DNA of 64,000 bases. It comes from Blautia sp. (GTDB lineage: Bacteria > Bacillota > Clostridia > Lachnospirales > Lachnospiraceae). Each line of letters begins with the position of its first letter. Position 1 is the first letter of the stretch. Below are positions 42,934-51,347 of the stretch, one piece after another. The notes beneath the pieces were generated by a model that saw only the letters and a program-made list of their open reading frames with translations, was not told the DNA's origin and made no database searches. A program made the translations under genes and the position numbers. The stretch lies in assembly GCA_017463155.1 (NCBI GenBank), contig JAFTPT010000008.1:62001-126000 (forward strand), in the 5' to 3' direction.

Positions 42934-44055
42934 TTACAGGGCTTTCCGGTAGATATCCAGGATATCGTCGTAGGAAAGCTCCACATAGTTGTTGTTCAGA
43001 AGGCGCTGCTGGGTCTTCAGCACGTTTTCCGTGAAGACAGGCAGCTCTTTCTCCGTGACGCCGTGATCCTTCAGGCTGTCTTTTTTGAATATGCTGTCCA
43101 TCAGCTTGAAGAGGGTATTCATGGCAAAGACCGGATCCGTATCCAGGATATTGCCGATCATTTCCTCCAGCTGGTTCAGTTTGCCGATGGGCTTCTTCTC
43201 CTGATATTTGCGGATGACGTCCATAAACAGCAGTTGGTTGGACTGGCCGTGGGGTACATGGTGGACGGATCCCACGGGATAGCTCAGTGCATGGACCGCC
43301 GCGCAGCCCGCGTAGCCGAAGGCGATCCCTGCATAAGTGGAGGCCCGTAAGAGGTCTGCCGCATATTTCTTCCAGGCGTCCCGGCCGCCTTCCCTGACCG
43401 TCCGGTTCCAGGCGGTCAGGATCATCTCCAGCGCGTTCTCCGAGAACAGCTCGCTCATCGGGCAGGCGTTCGGGGAGAGGTAGGATTCCACGGCGTGGAT
43501 CATCGCGTCGATGGAGGAGGTGGCAAATACGTGATAAGGAAGTGTCAGGAGCATATCCTTGATCAGGGCCGCCTCATCCGCGTACATGGCAGGAGAGAGA
43601 AGCCCCTGCTTTACGCCCTTTTTGATACGGCTGATGATCGAAAGGTTGGTCACTTCACTGCCGGTCCCGCAGGTGGTCGGTACGATGATCAGCTCATGGA
43701 CCTTGTGGATGTTCTCCATATGGTCGTACAGATCATCCATCCGCTCACCGGGCTCCGCGATCGAGAGCACCTTGGCAATGTCGATGACGGTCCCTCCGCC
43801 GACCGCGATGATGCGGCGGAAGGGCTTCTTCTCCAGATCAGTGAGGATCGCGTCCACCATCTCATCGGTGGGCTCGCCCATGCCGTATTTCTCCTGGAAG
43901 ACCGTCATGCACGGGAGATCCAGGCCGGAGATCGAAGGCTTGTAAATATATTCGTTTGTAAGGATCAGATCCTCCTGATCCAGCGCGTAGGCTTCGGCAC
44001 ATTCTTTAAAGTCCGGAAACTCCCGGATGCCGACATTCAATCGAAAGACTTTCAT
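42934..44055 (-). CDS. Iron-containing alcohol dehydrogenase
   Basis: 373-residue group III alcohol dehydrogenase. NAD site RIIAVGGGTVIDIAKVLS, TTCGTGSEVTN, iron ligands Asp and His in SSIDAMIHAVESYLS, and His residues in YPVGSVHHVPHGQSN. It resembles 4-hydroxybutyrate dehydrogenases. It is second in the iol operon, 24 bases from iolD. A plausible job is reduction of malonate semialdehyde (end product of the Iol route) to 3-hydroxypropionate for redox balance; this is inference. Confidence 0.9.
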   Translation of the reverse strand: MKVFRLNVGIREFPDFKECAEAYALDQEDLILTNEYIYKPSISGLDLPCMTVFQEKYGMGEPTDEMVDAILTDLEKKPFRRIIAVGGGTVIDIAKVLSIAEPGERMDDLYDHMENIHKVHELIIVPTTCGTGSEVTNLSIISRIKKGVKQGLLSPAMYADEAALIKDMLLTLPYHVFATSSIDAMIHAVESYLSPNACPMSELFSENALEMILTAWNRTVREGGRDAWKKYAADLLRASTYAGIAFGYAGCAAVHALSYPVGSVHHVPHGQSNQLLFMDVIRKYQEKKPIGKLNQLEEMIGNILDTDPVFAMNTLFKLMDSIFKKDSLKDHGVTEKELPVFTENVLKTQQRLLNNNYVELSYDDILDIYRKAL

Positions 44056-44079
44056 ACTGTCTCCTTCCTATCCGGAGGA

Positions 44080-46029
44080 TCAATAGATCCTCGCTTCGGC
44101 CAGGTGGTCGTCGATCCGCTTACGGGCTTCCAGAACCTCCTGGGATTCAGCGGTAGAAGCGACGCCGATATGCCACCAGGAGTTGTATCCCTCGGCCATG
44201 GTCTTCGGAAGAACCTTCGCGTCGATGATCACGCTGCCGGTCTCTTTTCTGGCGGCTCGGAGTGCTTCTCTGAGCTCCTCGGGGGTCTTGGCGGTGAATC
44301 CCTTCAGACCGTAACCTTCGCCGACCTTGGCAAAATCAGTGTAGCAGTAGTTGCCGTCAAGCTTTCCGCTCTCGGTACGATAGCGCATCTCGGTCGCGGT
44401 GGATGCAACTCCGTTGCCCATCTGCAGGTTGTTGATGCAGCCAAAGGCCGCGTTGTCAAATACGACGATGACGATCTTGGCCTGTTCCTGCACGATGGTG
44501 GACAGCTCACTGTTCAGCATCATAAAGGAGCCGTCGCCCACCAGGGAGTAGACAGGCTTGTCGGGAGCAGCCAGCTTGGAACCAAGGGCACCTGCGATCT
44601 CGTAGCCCATGCAGGATGCGCCGTATTCCATATTGTAGGAATCCTTGGCGTCGGTGACCCACAGACGCTCCAGATCGGCCGGAAGGGAACCGGCTGCCGC
44701 GACGACGATGGCGTCATCCTCGATCTCTTCACGGATGATGCCGACACCGTTGGACTCGGTGATGATACCGCCGATATCACGGACATAGTCTTCCATGATC
44801 TTTTCGGTCCAGCTGGGTACACAGGGAACGAATTTTCCTTCGCCGAAGCCTTCGCCGTTGTACTGTTCGTCCAGGACGCGCTTGCGCTCGGCTTCCCACT
44901 CTTTGTTGATAGCGTCGATCTCACTCGTAAAGGCACTCTTGTAGCCCTTTTCTTTCAGTTTTGCGGCAATTGCCTCCAGCGTCACCTTGGCATCACCCAC
45001 ACAGCCTGCTGCGTCCAGCTTGTCCGCATGGAACTCGGAGGTGTTGATAGCCAGGACCTTGATGTCCGGGTTCTGGAACAGGACCCATTTGGAACCGGTG
45101 ACAAAGTCGTTGAAACGGGTGCCCACGCCGATGACCAGGTCACAGTCCTTGACCAGGACGTTGGCTGCGTAGGTGCCGGTTACGCCGATGCCGCCCACGT
45201 TCAGGCGGAAGGAATCCGGAAGAGCGGAGTGGCCGGCCTGGGTCTGGGATACAGGGATCTCGAATTCCTTACAAAAATCCATAACGGTCTGGCCGGCTTC
45301 GGAGTAGCGGACGCCGCCGCCGGAGATCAGGAGAGGCTTCTTTGCCGCGCAGATCATCTCAACGGCCCGGTTGATCTCGTACTCATCCGCCACGTGGCGC
45401 GGAATGTGATGGACTCTCTTCTGGAAGAAGTAATCCGGGAATTCATAGCTCTCGCCTTCGACGTCCTGCGGCATGGAGATCACGGCTGTTCCGCAGTTCG
45501 CGGGATCTGTCAGCACGCGCATGGCGTTGACCATGGCGCTCATCAGCTGCTCGGGCCTTGCGATGCGGTCCCAGTAGCGGGCGACCGGCTTGAAGCAGTC
45601 CGAAGCGGTCGTGGTGAGGCTCTCCGGAACCTCCAGCTGCTGAAGAACGGGATCCGGCTGCCTGGTGGCGAAGGAATCCGACGGGAAGAGCAGAAGAGGA
45701 ATGTTATTGATGGTGGCTGTCAGGGCTGCGGTGACCATGTTGCAGGCGCCGGGTCCGATGGAGGATGTGCAGGCGATGATCCTGCGGCGGTTGTGTTGCT
45801 TGGCGTAGCTGATCGCTGCATGGGCCATGCCCTGCTCGTTGCGGCCCTGGAAGATCTTCAGGTGTCCGGGATTCTCCGCCAGTGCCTGGCCGAGACCAAC
45901 GACCATGCCGTGGCCGAAGATCGTAAAGAAGCCATCCACAAACGGCTCTTCCACGCCGTCAAATTCGATATACTGCTGGTTCAGGAATTTTACGATAGCC
46001 TGTCCGACGGTCATTTTTGTTGTATTCAT
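44080..46029 (-). CDS. iolD: Trihydroxycyclohexanedione hydrolase
   Basis: ThDP-dependent ring-opening hydrolase of inositol degradation, giving 5-deoxy-D-glucuronate. 649 residues: QGRNEQGMAHAA (Glu65 that activates ThDP), central FAD/NAD-like domain with GGVRYSEAGQ, and the ThDP-Mg motif LVGDGSFMMLNSELSTIVQ ending in DNAAFGCINNLQ. Length and motifs match IolD. First gene of the minus-strand operon; GGAGG precedes the ATG. Divergent from the AraC regulator. Confidence 0.95.
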   Translation of the reverse strand: MNTTKMTVGQAIVKFLNQQYIEFDGVEEPFVDGFFTIFGHGMVVGLGQALAENPGHLKIFQGRNEQGMAHAAISYAKQHNRRRIIACTSSIGPGACNMVTAALTATINNIPLLLFPSDSFATRQPDPVLQQLEVPESLTTTASDCFKPVARYWDRIARPEQLMSAMVNAMRVLTDPANCGTAVISMPQDVEGESYEFPDYFFQKRVHHIPRHVADEYEINRAVEMICAAKKPLLISGGGVRYSEAGQTVMDFCKEFEIPVSQTQAGHSALPDSFRLNVGGIGVTGTYAANVLVKDCDLVIGVGTRFNDFVTGSKWVLFQNPDIKVLAINTSEFHADKLDAAGCVGDAKVTLEAIAAKLKEKGYKSAFTSEIDAINKEWEAERKRVLDEQYNGEGFGEGKFVPCVPSWTEKIMEDYVRDIGGIITESNGVGIIREEIEDDAIVVAAAGSLPADLERLWVTDAKDSYNMEYGASCMGYEIAGALGSKLAAPDKPVYSLVGDGSFMMLNSELSTIVQEQAKIVIVVFDNAAFGCINNLQMGNGVASTATEMRYRTESGKLDGNYCYTDFAKVGEGYGLKGFTAKTPEELREALRAARKETGSVIIDAKVLPKTMAEGYNSWWHIGVASTAESQEVLEARKRIDDHLAEARIY

Positions 46030-46381
46030 GGGAAACCTCCATTTTTATAAAAGAAAGATGATTATGGGTTCGATCCTTTGATCTGGTTTTATCATAGCAG
46101 GAACGTGTGCAGCTTTCTTTCACAATCCTGTTTTTTAACAGGTTCGCAAGATAATGAAATAATGCATGAGCTTTTTTGAAAAGAAGCTCTGCGTATAGAG
46201 CAAGAAAGTGAAAAAGTATCAATTTTTGGAACAGATTCAAGGGAAACCAGAAGAGGCTTTTTTACACTTTTTGTGTAAAATGTAGAAAAAACGGGGCAGC
46301 TTGTGCTAGAATAAGAGCATAGTTGATAAGAAAACAAACCTTAAAACGGATTCAATGTACGGATGGGGAAGGGAGAAGCGT
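46030..46381. other. iolD / AraC-regulator divergent gap
   Basis: 352 AT-rich bases between two divergent starts, so both promoters should lie here. A TAGAAT -10-like word is at about 46306 for the plus strand and TATGAT (minus strand) at about 46095-46100 for iolD, both without a good -35, as expected for activated promoters. No clear repeat for the AraC protein was found. Confidence 0.45.
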
Positions 46382-47305
46382 ATGTCATCACGCTATGATC
46401 TGAATGTCCAGTGCTTTGCAAAAAGGAAGGCGGAAAACATCTTTACCGAAAAGAACGATCCGAGGCTTTTGTATGTGAGCCGGGTCAGGCCGAATCACAA
46501 TGCCCATCCCCGGATCCTGCATTCCCACAAGGACCATATCGAGGTGCTGCTGATCTGCGACGGGCAGAGCGATTTTCTGATCCACAACCGCAAATACCCG
46601 CTGAAGTCCGGGGATATGGTCATCTACAATTCCGAGATCGTCCATGACGACCTGACAGGACCGGATACGGAGATCAGCTACTACTGCGTCGCCATCGGGG
46701 AACTGCATCTGCCGGACCTGCGTGAGAATGCCCTGGTGCGGGATGACGCGGGATTTGTATTTCCGACAGGCAGGCACTATGAAGCGATGAAAATGCTCTG
46801 CGAGATGATGTTTGAGAGCCTTTCCAGGGAAGAGACCGGGGCGGAGACCTTCTGCCGCAGCCTGATGCAGGCGCTGCTTATCAAGGCACTCACAGTCATC
46901 GATGAGAATCAGGGACGGCTGGAGGAACGGATGGAGGATGAAGACATCCTCGGGATCCGTATCAAGGGCTACATCGATGAGCATTACATGGAACCGCTGA
47001 ACCTTCAGATCATCGGGGACGGACTGAATGTCAGCCCCTACTATGTGTCACACGTGTTTAAGAAGATGAGCGGCTATTCGCCGATCCAGTATCTGCTCCG
47101 CAGGAGGCTCGGTGAAGCACAGACCCTGCTGATCAGCACGGACCGGTCCATTTCCGAGATCGCAGGTATGGTCGGCTTTGAGACGCAGAACTATTTTAAC
47201 GCACAGTTTACCAAGCATGTCGGGATCCCGCCAAAGAAATACCGCGAGAATTACGTGGTGCGGACACATACGGTCGGGAAGAGGCGGGAGTGTTTGAACC
47301 GGTAA
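46382..47305 (+). CDS. AraC-family regulator of the iol operon
   Basis: 307 residues: N-terminal cupin-like sensing domain (HSHKDHIEVLLICDGQSDFLI, KSGDMVIYNSEIVHDD) and C-terminal AraC DNA-binding domain (LNLQIIGDGLNVSPYYVSHVFKKMSG and RSISEIAGMVGFETQNYFNAQFTKHVG). The ATG at 46382 follows AAGGGAG. It is divergent from iolD, so it most likely activates the iol operon in response to an inositol-type ligand. Confidence 0.92.
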   Translation: MSSRYDLNVQCFAKRKAENIFTEKNDPRLLYVSRVRPNHNAHPRILHSHKDHIEVLLICDGQSDFLIHNRKYPLKSGDMVIYNSEIVHDDLTGPDTEISYYCVAIGELHLPDLRENALVRDDAGFVFPTGRHYEAMKMLCEMMFESLSREETGAETFCRSLMQALLIKALTVIDENQGRLEERMEDEDILGIRIKGYIDEHYMEPLNLQIIGDGLNVSPYYVSHVFKKMSGYSPIQYLLRRRLGEAQTLLISTDRSISEIAGMVGFETQNYFNAQFTKHVGIPPKKYRENYVVRTHTVGKRRECLNR

Positions 47306-47346
47306 CTGGTAAAAACTGCGGCGAGATAAAGAAAGGGAGATAAAAG

Positions 47347-47931
47347 ATGATCAAGAAGGAAGAATTCCAAAAACGCGGAGAGCAGACTTCCGGCAATTGC
47401 GGTCTGCGGCCCCTTCGGAGCGGTAAAAGAACAGTACTCCGGGCTGTATGCGCAGACTATGGCAGAGCGTGGTTTCCTGACGATTGCCTTTGATCCGTCC
47501 TTTACCGGTGAGAGCGGTGGAAACGTGCGGTATATGGCTTCCCCCGATATCAATACCGAGGACTTCATGGCAGCTGTGGACTTCCTCGCTCTGTGTGATA
47601 GAGCCGATCCTGCCGCGGGTATCATGCGCGGTTGCTCAACTCCAATGGCGGCTGGAATGTGATCGGCTGTGAGTCCTTCATCAACCAGCCGATCCTGCAG
47701 TACACCAATGAGATCCGCAGTGCAGTTCTGGTGATGCACGGCGATGCGGCTCACTCCTGCTATTTCGGTAAGGACGCCTATGCCGACATGGTGAAGGACA
47801 GCAAGTATACGGACAACAAGGAGCTGCTGATCATTCCCGGCGCTTCCCATACAGATCTGTATGACGGCGGCGGCAAAGATGCCATCCCGTTTGATAAGCT
47901 CCAGAGTTTCTTTGAAGAATATCTGAAATAG
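47347..47931 (+). pseudogene. Decayed alpha/beta hydrolase
   Basis: Three pieces in different frames make a shortened hydrolase: a start MIKKEEFQKRGEQT with a ribosome site, then from about 47380 another frame (AVCGPFGAVKEQYSGLYAQTMAERGFLTIAFD ends of the core), then from about 47632 a third frame (HGDAAHSCYFGKDAYADM, SHTDLYD with the catalytic His). The nucleophile region, about 100 or more residues of the middle, is gone. Relatives are alpha/beta hydrolases of about 300-330 residues. It cannot make a working enzyme. Confidence 0.85.
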
Positions 47932-47963
47932 AAACCGGAAGTAAACTGTTTCATATCATAAAC

Positions 47964-47992
47964 GAAGAAGCCGGCAAATAGCCGGCTTCTTC
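47964..47992 (+). terminator. Terminator after hydrolase remnant
   Basis: GAAGAAGCCGGC-AAATA-GCCGGCTTCTTC, perfect 12-bp stem. Confidence 0.8.
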
Positions 47993-48237
47993 GGTCTTCA
48001 CACATGCATAAGCAGGTGCTTTTCTTTTATTTGTAAAAAACGGATGGGCGGCGTATCCATCATGTCAGGTTCCACATAGGGAGCGCAGGGTGCCTTTCCT
48101 GCTCGTCGTTTTTTACTATATAAAAATATCATGAACAAAATGCTGCGTCAAGAGGCAGCAGAGGTATTATCAACTTTCTTTAATCTTCCTATCCTGACGT
48201 ATGATTCAATTTATTGATTTTATTACACTTTTTAAGT

Positions 48238-48265
48238 GTGCTCCCCGCGTATGCGGGGGTGAGCC
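48238..48265 (+). CRISPR. Single type I-E-like CRISPR repeat (no array)
   Basis: A 28-base unit starting GTGCTCCCCGCG and ending GCGGGGGTGAGCC, with the CCCCGC-GTAT-GCGGGG stem and terminal GAGCC that type I-E repeats show. The AT-rich sequence before it looks like a leader. No second repeat is found at the 61-base spacing expected, and no cas gene is in the window. It is either a remnant of a lost array or a chance hairpin. Confidence 0.45.
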
Positions 48266-48389
48266 TCCTTGCTATGTGATGTCTGCCATGGCAGGGGCAA
48301 TGTTTCACGAATCGACCACAGTTCCTTCACAGGTTAAACACAGAAATCCTCCATAATGACTGCTATCAGACAGACAGGAGGAATTCAGG

Positions 48390-49874
48390 ATGAAGGCAAA
48401 AAGAACAGCCCTGTTGCTTGGGCTCATGATGACATGCACGCTTACACACCCCGCAGGCGCGGAGGAAACTGATCTGAACACTTTGGAGACCGTACAGGTC
48501 GAGGAATCTGAACCGGCCCTGGTGGAAGAACCGCAGGCGGAAGAACCTCAGGAGGTTGTACAGGAAGAATCAGAATCCCAGCAGGAGGAAACCCCGGAGC
48601 AGGGAGCAGGTACGGAAGAAAGCGACCAGGAAACGAATGCGGATGAGACAACTGCCGGGGAGAGTCAGACAGACGAAAAAAATGACGAAGGCCAGGATGA
48701 TTCGGGGGAGGAAAGTACCGCTGCCGGAGATGAGACGGAGGATACGGCGGAAGCAGCGGCGGAGGAAGGCTCCGCCGACAAGTTCCTTGAGGTCGCATCC
48801 TGTACGGCCGTGAAGAAGGACAGCACGATCACCGTGACGCTTGAGACAGCCAAAGCCGGATATAACAAGCTCTATTTTGGTAAGGCTTCGGACAGCGACA
48901 AGACAAAAACCTTCACCGGAAAGGCAAATGATCTGGGCGGGTATACCTTCACGTTCAATATCACGGAGGATCTGCTCGGGACTGTTGTTCCATGTGTCCC
49001 AGGCAAAACAGACGGCACGTGGTACACGGAAAAGGATCTTCTACTTACACTTCCGGAAATGGCGGAAGAAGACTCATCAGAAGAAGACACGGCCGAGGAG
49101 GGTGAAACAACGGTGTCCGGGGATACAGCAGGATCCGATGAGACAGTGGCATCCGACAATGCGAGCACAGCAAAGACAACCGGATCTTCTTCATCAAAGA
49201 AGTCGAAATCCTCGGGAAGCAGCTCTTCCGGGAAATCAAAGCATTCCTCAGGGAACAGTTCTTCGAAAAGCAGCAGTTCTTCGAAAAGCGGAAGCTCCTC
49301 AAAGAGCTCCGGTTCATCCTCTCACAGGAAGACCGGAGATACCTCCGGAATCTCTGAAGCAGACGTGGATAAAGAAAAAACATCCTCTGCCGACACGGTC
49401 ATGACGGGAACACTTGTGGAGGATGAATCTGCGCCGGAGATCGAAGGTCTCGTCTATGTGGGAACCTATGACAACCGGTATGCAGAGTATTTCCGGCTGC
49501 ATGTGTATGAGGATGACTACTACGTGTTGGAGATTGCTCTTTCCGAAGAAGCAGACTCGAATGAAGACACCGCTTCGTATCTGATCGTGCCGGCCGGACT
49601 GGAAACACCGGAAAAACTGCCGGAAGGGATGGAGACAGTACTTTTGACGGAGGAGGAAAGGACAAAGTCCCCGGATGCCGGAAACGCATCCGGCCGGGGG
49701 AATGCCCTGGAGCGGTATCGAGAGAATGTAGAAAAGTTGGAGCTGACCGGTTTTGTGGATCGTTCAGCTGATGAGGCTGCCGAGCAGGGCAAGATCGAAT
49801 GGATCATTGCCTACGGGGCTCTGCTCGGCAAGATGGATAAAGCCATGGGATATCTGGAGGAACTACTGAAATAG
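48390..49874 (+). CDS. Secreted acidic and Ser-rich protein
   Basis: 494 residues, function unknown. Signal peptide MKAKRTALLLGLMMTCTLTH with cleavage near PAGA-EE. Parts: a Glu/Asp/Gln-rich low-complexity region (25-130), a small beta domain (about 131-225, from KFLEVASCTAVKKDS to KDLLLTLPEM), a second acidic stretch, a Ser/Lys/Gly linker (about 265-315), and a folded C-terminal region (about 340-494) with LVYVGTYDNRYAEYFRLHVYEDD and a helical end. The beta domain resembles units seen in secreted Lachnospiraceae proteins (inference from memory). GACAGGAGG precedes the ATG. No anchor motif is visible. Confidence 0.75.
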   Translation: MKAKRTALLLGLMMTCTLTHPAGAEETDLNTLETVQVEESEPALVEEPQAEEPQEVVQEESESQQEETPEQGAGTEESDQETNADETTAGESQTDEKNDEGQDDSGEESTAAGDETEDTAEAAAEEGSADKFLEVASCTAVKKDSTITVTLETAKAGYNKLYFGKASDSDKTKTFTGKANDLGGYTFTFNITEDLLGTVVPCVPGKTDGTWYTEKDLLLTLPEMAEEDSSEEDTAEEGETTVSGDTAGSDETVASDNASTAKTTGSSSSKKSKSSGSSSSGKSKHSSGNSSSKSSSSSKSGSSSKSSGSSSHRKTGDTSGISEADVDKEKTSSADTVMTGTLVEDESAPEIEGLVYVGTYDNRYAEYFRLHVYEDDYYVLEIALSEEADSNEDTASYLIVPAGLETPEKLPEGMETVLLTEEERTKSPDAGNASGRGNALERYRENVEKLELTGFVDRSADEAAEQGKIEWIIAYGALLGKMDKAMGYLEELLK

Positions 49875-49891
49875 AAGATAACTGAATGAAT

Positions 49892-49930
49892 AACGAAAGG
49901 GGCTGCCGTATTCGGCAGCCCCCTTTCGTT
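49892..49930. terminator. Bidirectional terminator
   Basis: AACGAAAGGGGCTGCCG pairs with CGGCAGCCCCCTTTCGTT (one bulge), between convergent genes. Confidence 0.85.
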
Positions 49931-49936
49931 GACGGT

Positions 49937-50980
49937 TTATTTCTTCCGGAACAGCAGATATGCGGCCATTCCTGCCACCACCGCGACTCCCGCGAACAGG
50001 ATCAGGAAGGTGCCAAGCAGGGATGTGCTCATCCCGGCGTGGGCCGTGTGCGTTGAGGAGATGTGATGCTCCTGGTGCCCGACGGCTTTATTGGAGGAGG
50101 AGGTCGTGCTGCTGCCGGAGAGTGCCGCGATGGGCTCTACCTGGTTCAGCGTGACATACCCGTACTGGCTGCCGTACTGGGTATACCCCCAGAAGTTTCC
50201 GTTTGCGGCGACGGATTCACTGGTGACGTGCAGAACGGTTCCGTTGCTGATCATGGAATTGATCAGTGTGTTGTACTCGGTGCCGGGGCCGCTTCGGAAA
50301 TTGACGCCTCCGTCCGGGGCGGCGACTTTGATGTCATAATCAGCGTAGACGTTGTTCCTGTCACCGCTGAAGCCGATGTCCGTAGCCTGGGTCAGCGCGA
50401 CCCAGCCCCACATGCCCTGGTATTCGGTAAAGCCCCAGTAGTTGCCGTTGGCAGCCATTTTGCGGAAATGAATGTGCAGAACCGTCCCGTTCGGGATCAT
50501 GTAATCCATCAGCCGCGCATAGTCGACGCCGGCGTCGTAGCGGAGATTCAGTCCGCCGTCGGGGGCGGATACCTTGACATCGTAGCAGGCATGCTCAGGG
50601 GTATTTGTATTTGCACCGGAGCTGCCGCCGGAGGACTGGCCGCCGGAAGGAGCGCTGTAGGAAGTACACTGGGAGAGGGCGACCCAGCCCCAGTAGCCGC
50701 TGTACTGGACGTAGGCCCAGTAGTTGCCGTTATTCGCCTGGGCTTCGCGGTTCACGTGCAGGACCGTGCCGTTGGGGATCATCTGGGAGATGATCTTGTC
50801 GTATTCGACGCCCGGCCCGTAGCGGAAGTTGCAGCCGCCGTCCGAAGCGCTGACCATGATGTCGTAGTTGGCGGCGCTGTCGTTCGGGTAGTAGTCGAAC
50901 GCGGCGTCGGCCAGAACGCAGGCGGTAGTGAGGATCGTGAGCAGCAGGACAAGCAGGGTAGAAAGAATCTTCTTTTTCAT
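49937..50980 (-). CDS. Secreted membrane-anchored protein with three SH3 repeats
   Basis: 347 residues: signal peptide (STLLVLLLTILTTACVLADA), then three bacterial SH3-type repeats of about 75 residues, each with Y-D-I/V-x-V-x-A-x-D-GG-x-N-x-R and a GTVLHV strand (starting near residues 36, 130, 215). A linker follows, then a C-terminal helix (LGTFLILFAGVAVVAGMAAYLLF) and KK. Bacterial SH3 domains usually bind cell-wall peptides. The Cys in TTAC could be a lipobox variant but the +2 context is weak. Last gene of a three-gene minus-strand operon. Confidence 0.85.
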   Translation of the reverse strand: MKKKILSTLLVLLLTILTTACVLADAAFDYYPNDSAANYDIMVSASDGGCNFRYGPGVEYDKIISQMIPNGTVLHVNREAQANNGNYWAYVQYSGYWGWVALSQCTSYSAPSGGQSSGGSSGANTNTPEHACYDVKVSAPDGGLNLRYDAGVDYARLMDYMIPNGTVLHIHFRKMAANGNYWGFTEYQGMWGWVALTQATDIGFSGDRNNVYADYDIKVAAPDGGVNFRSGPGTEYNTLINSMISNGTVLHVTSESVAANGNFWGYTQYGSQYGYVTLNQVEPIAALSGSSTTSSSNKAVGHQEHHISSTHTAHAGMSTSLLGTFLILFAGVAVVAGMAAYLLFRKK

Positions 50981-50993
50981 AATGAGACCTCCT

Positions 50994-51347
50994 TTATCTG
51001 GAAAGCAGAATACCGGCTGCGATGGACAGGAGATTCGCGGCCAGTGAAAACAGAAACGGGTGTGCCGGCGGCTCGCCGCTTCTTTTGATGATATACCCGT
51101 ACAACGAGCCTTCGATGTAAAAGATCAGGATCTCCAGAATGACCTGCAGAAGGATCAGCACGGCAGGCGGCACCAGGATCCTGAGAAACAGAATGGCCAG
51201 CACATAGGGCGGATTCGTCAGCAGATTGACGAGCACAACCTCCTTCAGGTGCCTGCGCATAAAAGGAACCAGGAGTGCCAGGACCCCTTCGACCAGGATC
51301 GTCACAGCCAGGGAAAGAAGCAGCATGTGAAGAAGATGATCCATCAT
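50994..51347 (-). CDS. Small polytopic membrane protein
   Basis: 117 residues with about four hydrophobic helices (MLLLSLAVTILVEGVLALLVPF, NPPYVLAILFLRILV, AVLILLQVILEILIFYIEGSLYGY, LFSLAANLLSIAAGILL). Not recognised. The ATG at 51347 overlaps the upstream MFS stop (ATGA) and has AAAGGAG in front, so translation is coupled. It ends 13 bases before the SH3 protein gene. It may be an accessory subunit of the neighbouring transporter or a processing partner of the SH3 protein; no direct evidence. Confidence 0.7.
   Translation of the reverse strand: MMDHLLHMLLLSLAVTILVEGVLALLVPFMRRHLKEVVLVNLLTNPPYVLAILFLRILVPPAVLILLQVILEILIFYIEGSLYGYIIKRSGEPPAHPFLFSLAANLLSIAAGILLSR

Larger units (their letters stand above)
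47932..48389. other. Gap with terminator and lone CRISPR-like repeat
   Basis: 458 bases: the hairpin at 47964-47992, about 240 bases without recognisable content, an AT-rich stretch, the CRISPR-like repeat at 48238-48265, and the upstream region of the secreted protein gene. Confidence 0.6.

Noticed and set aside
43495-46050. Very long open frame on the plus strand opposite iolD and the alcohol dehydrogenase
   Set aside because: Antisense to two genes with full catalytic motifs; translation shows no recognisable domain and is explained by codon bias in GC-rich DNA.
48131-48217. 28-codon ORF before the CRISPR-like repeat
   Set aside because: No ribosome site and no recognisable product; may be a leftover of a lost gene but cannot be supported.
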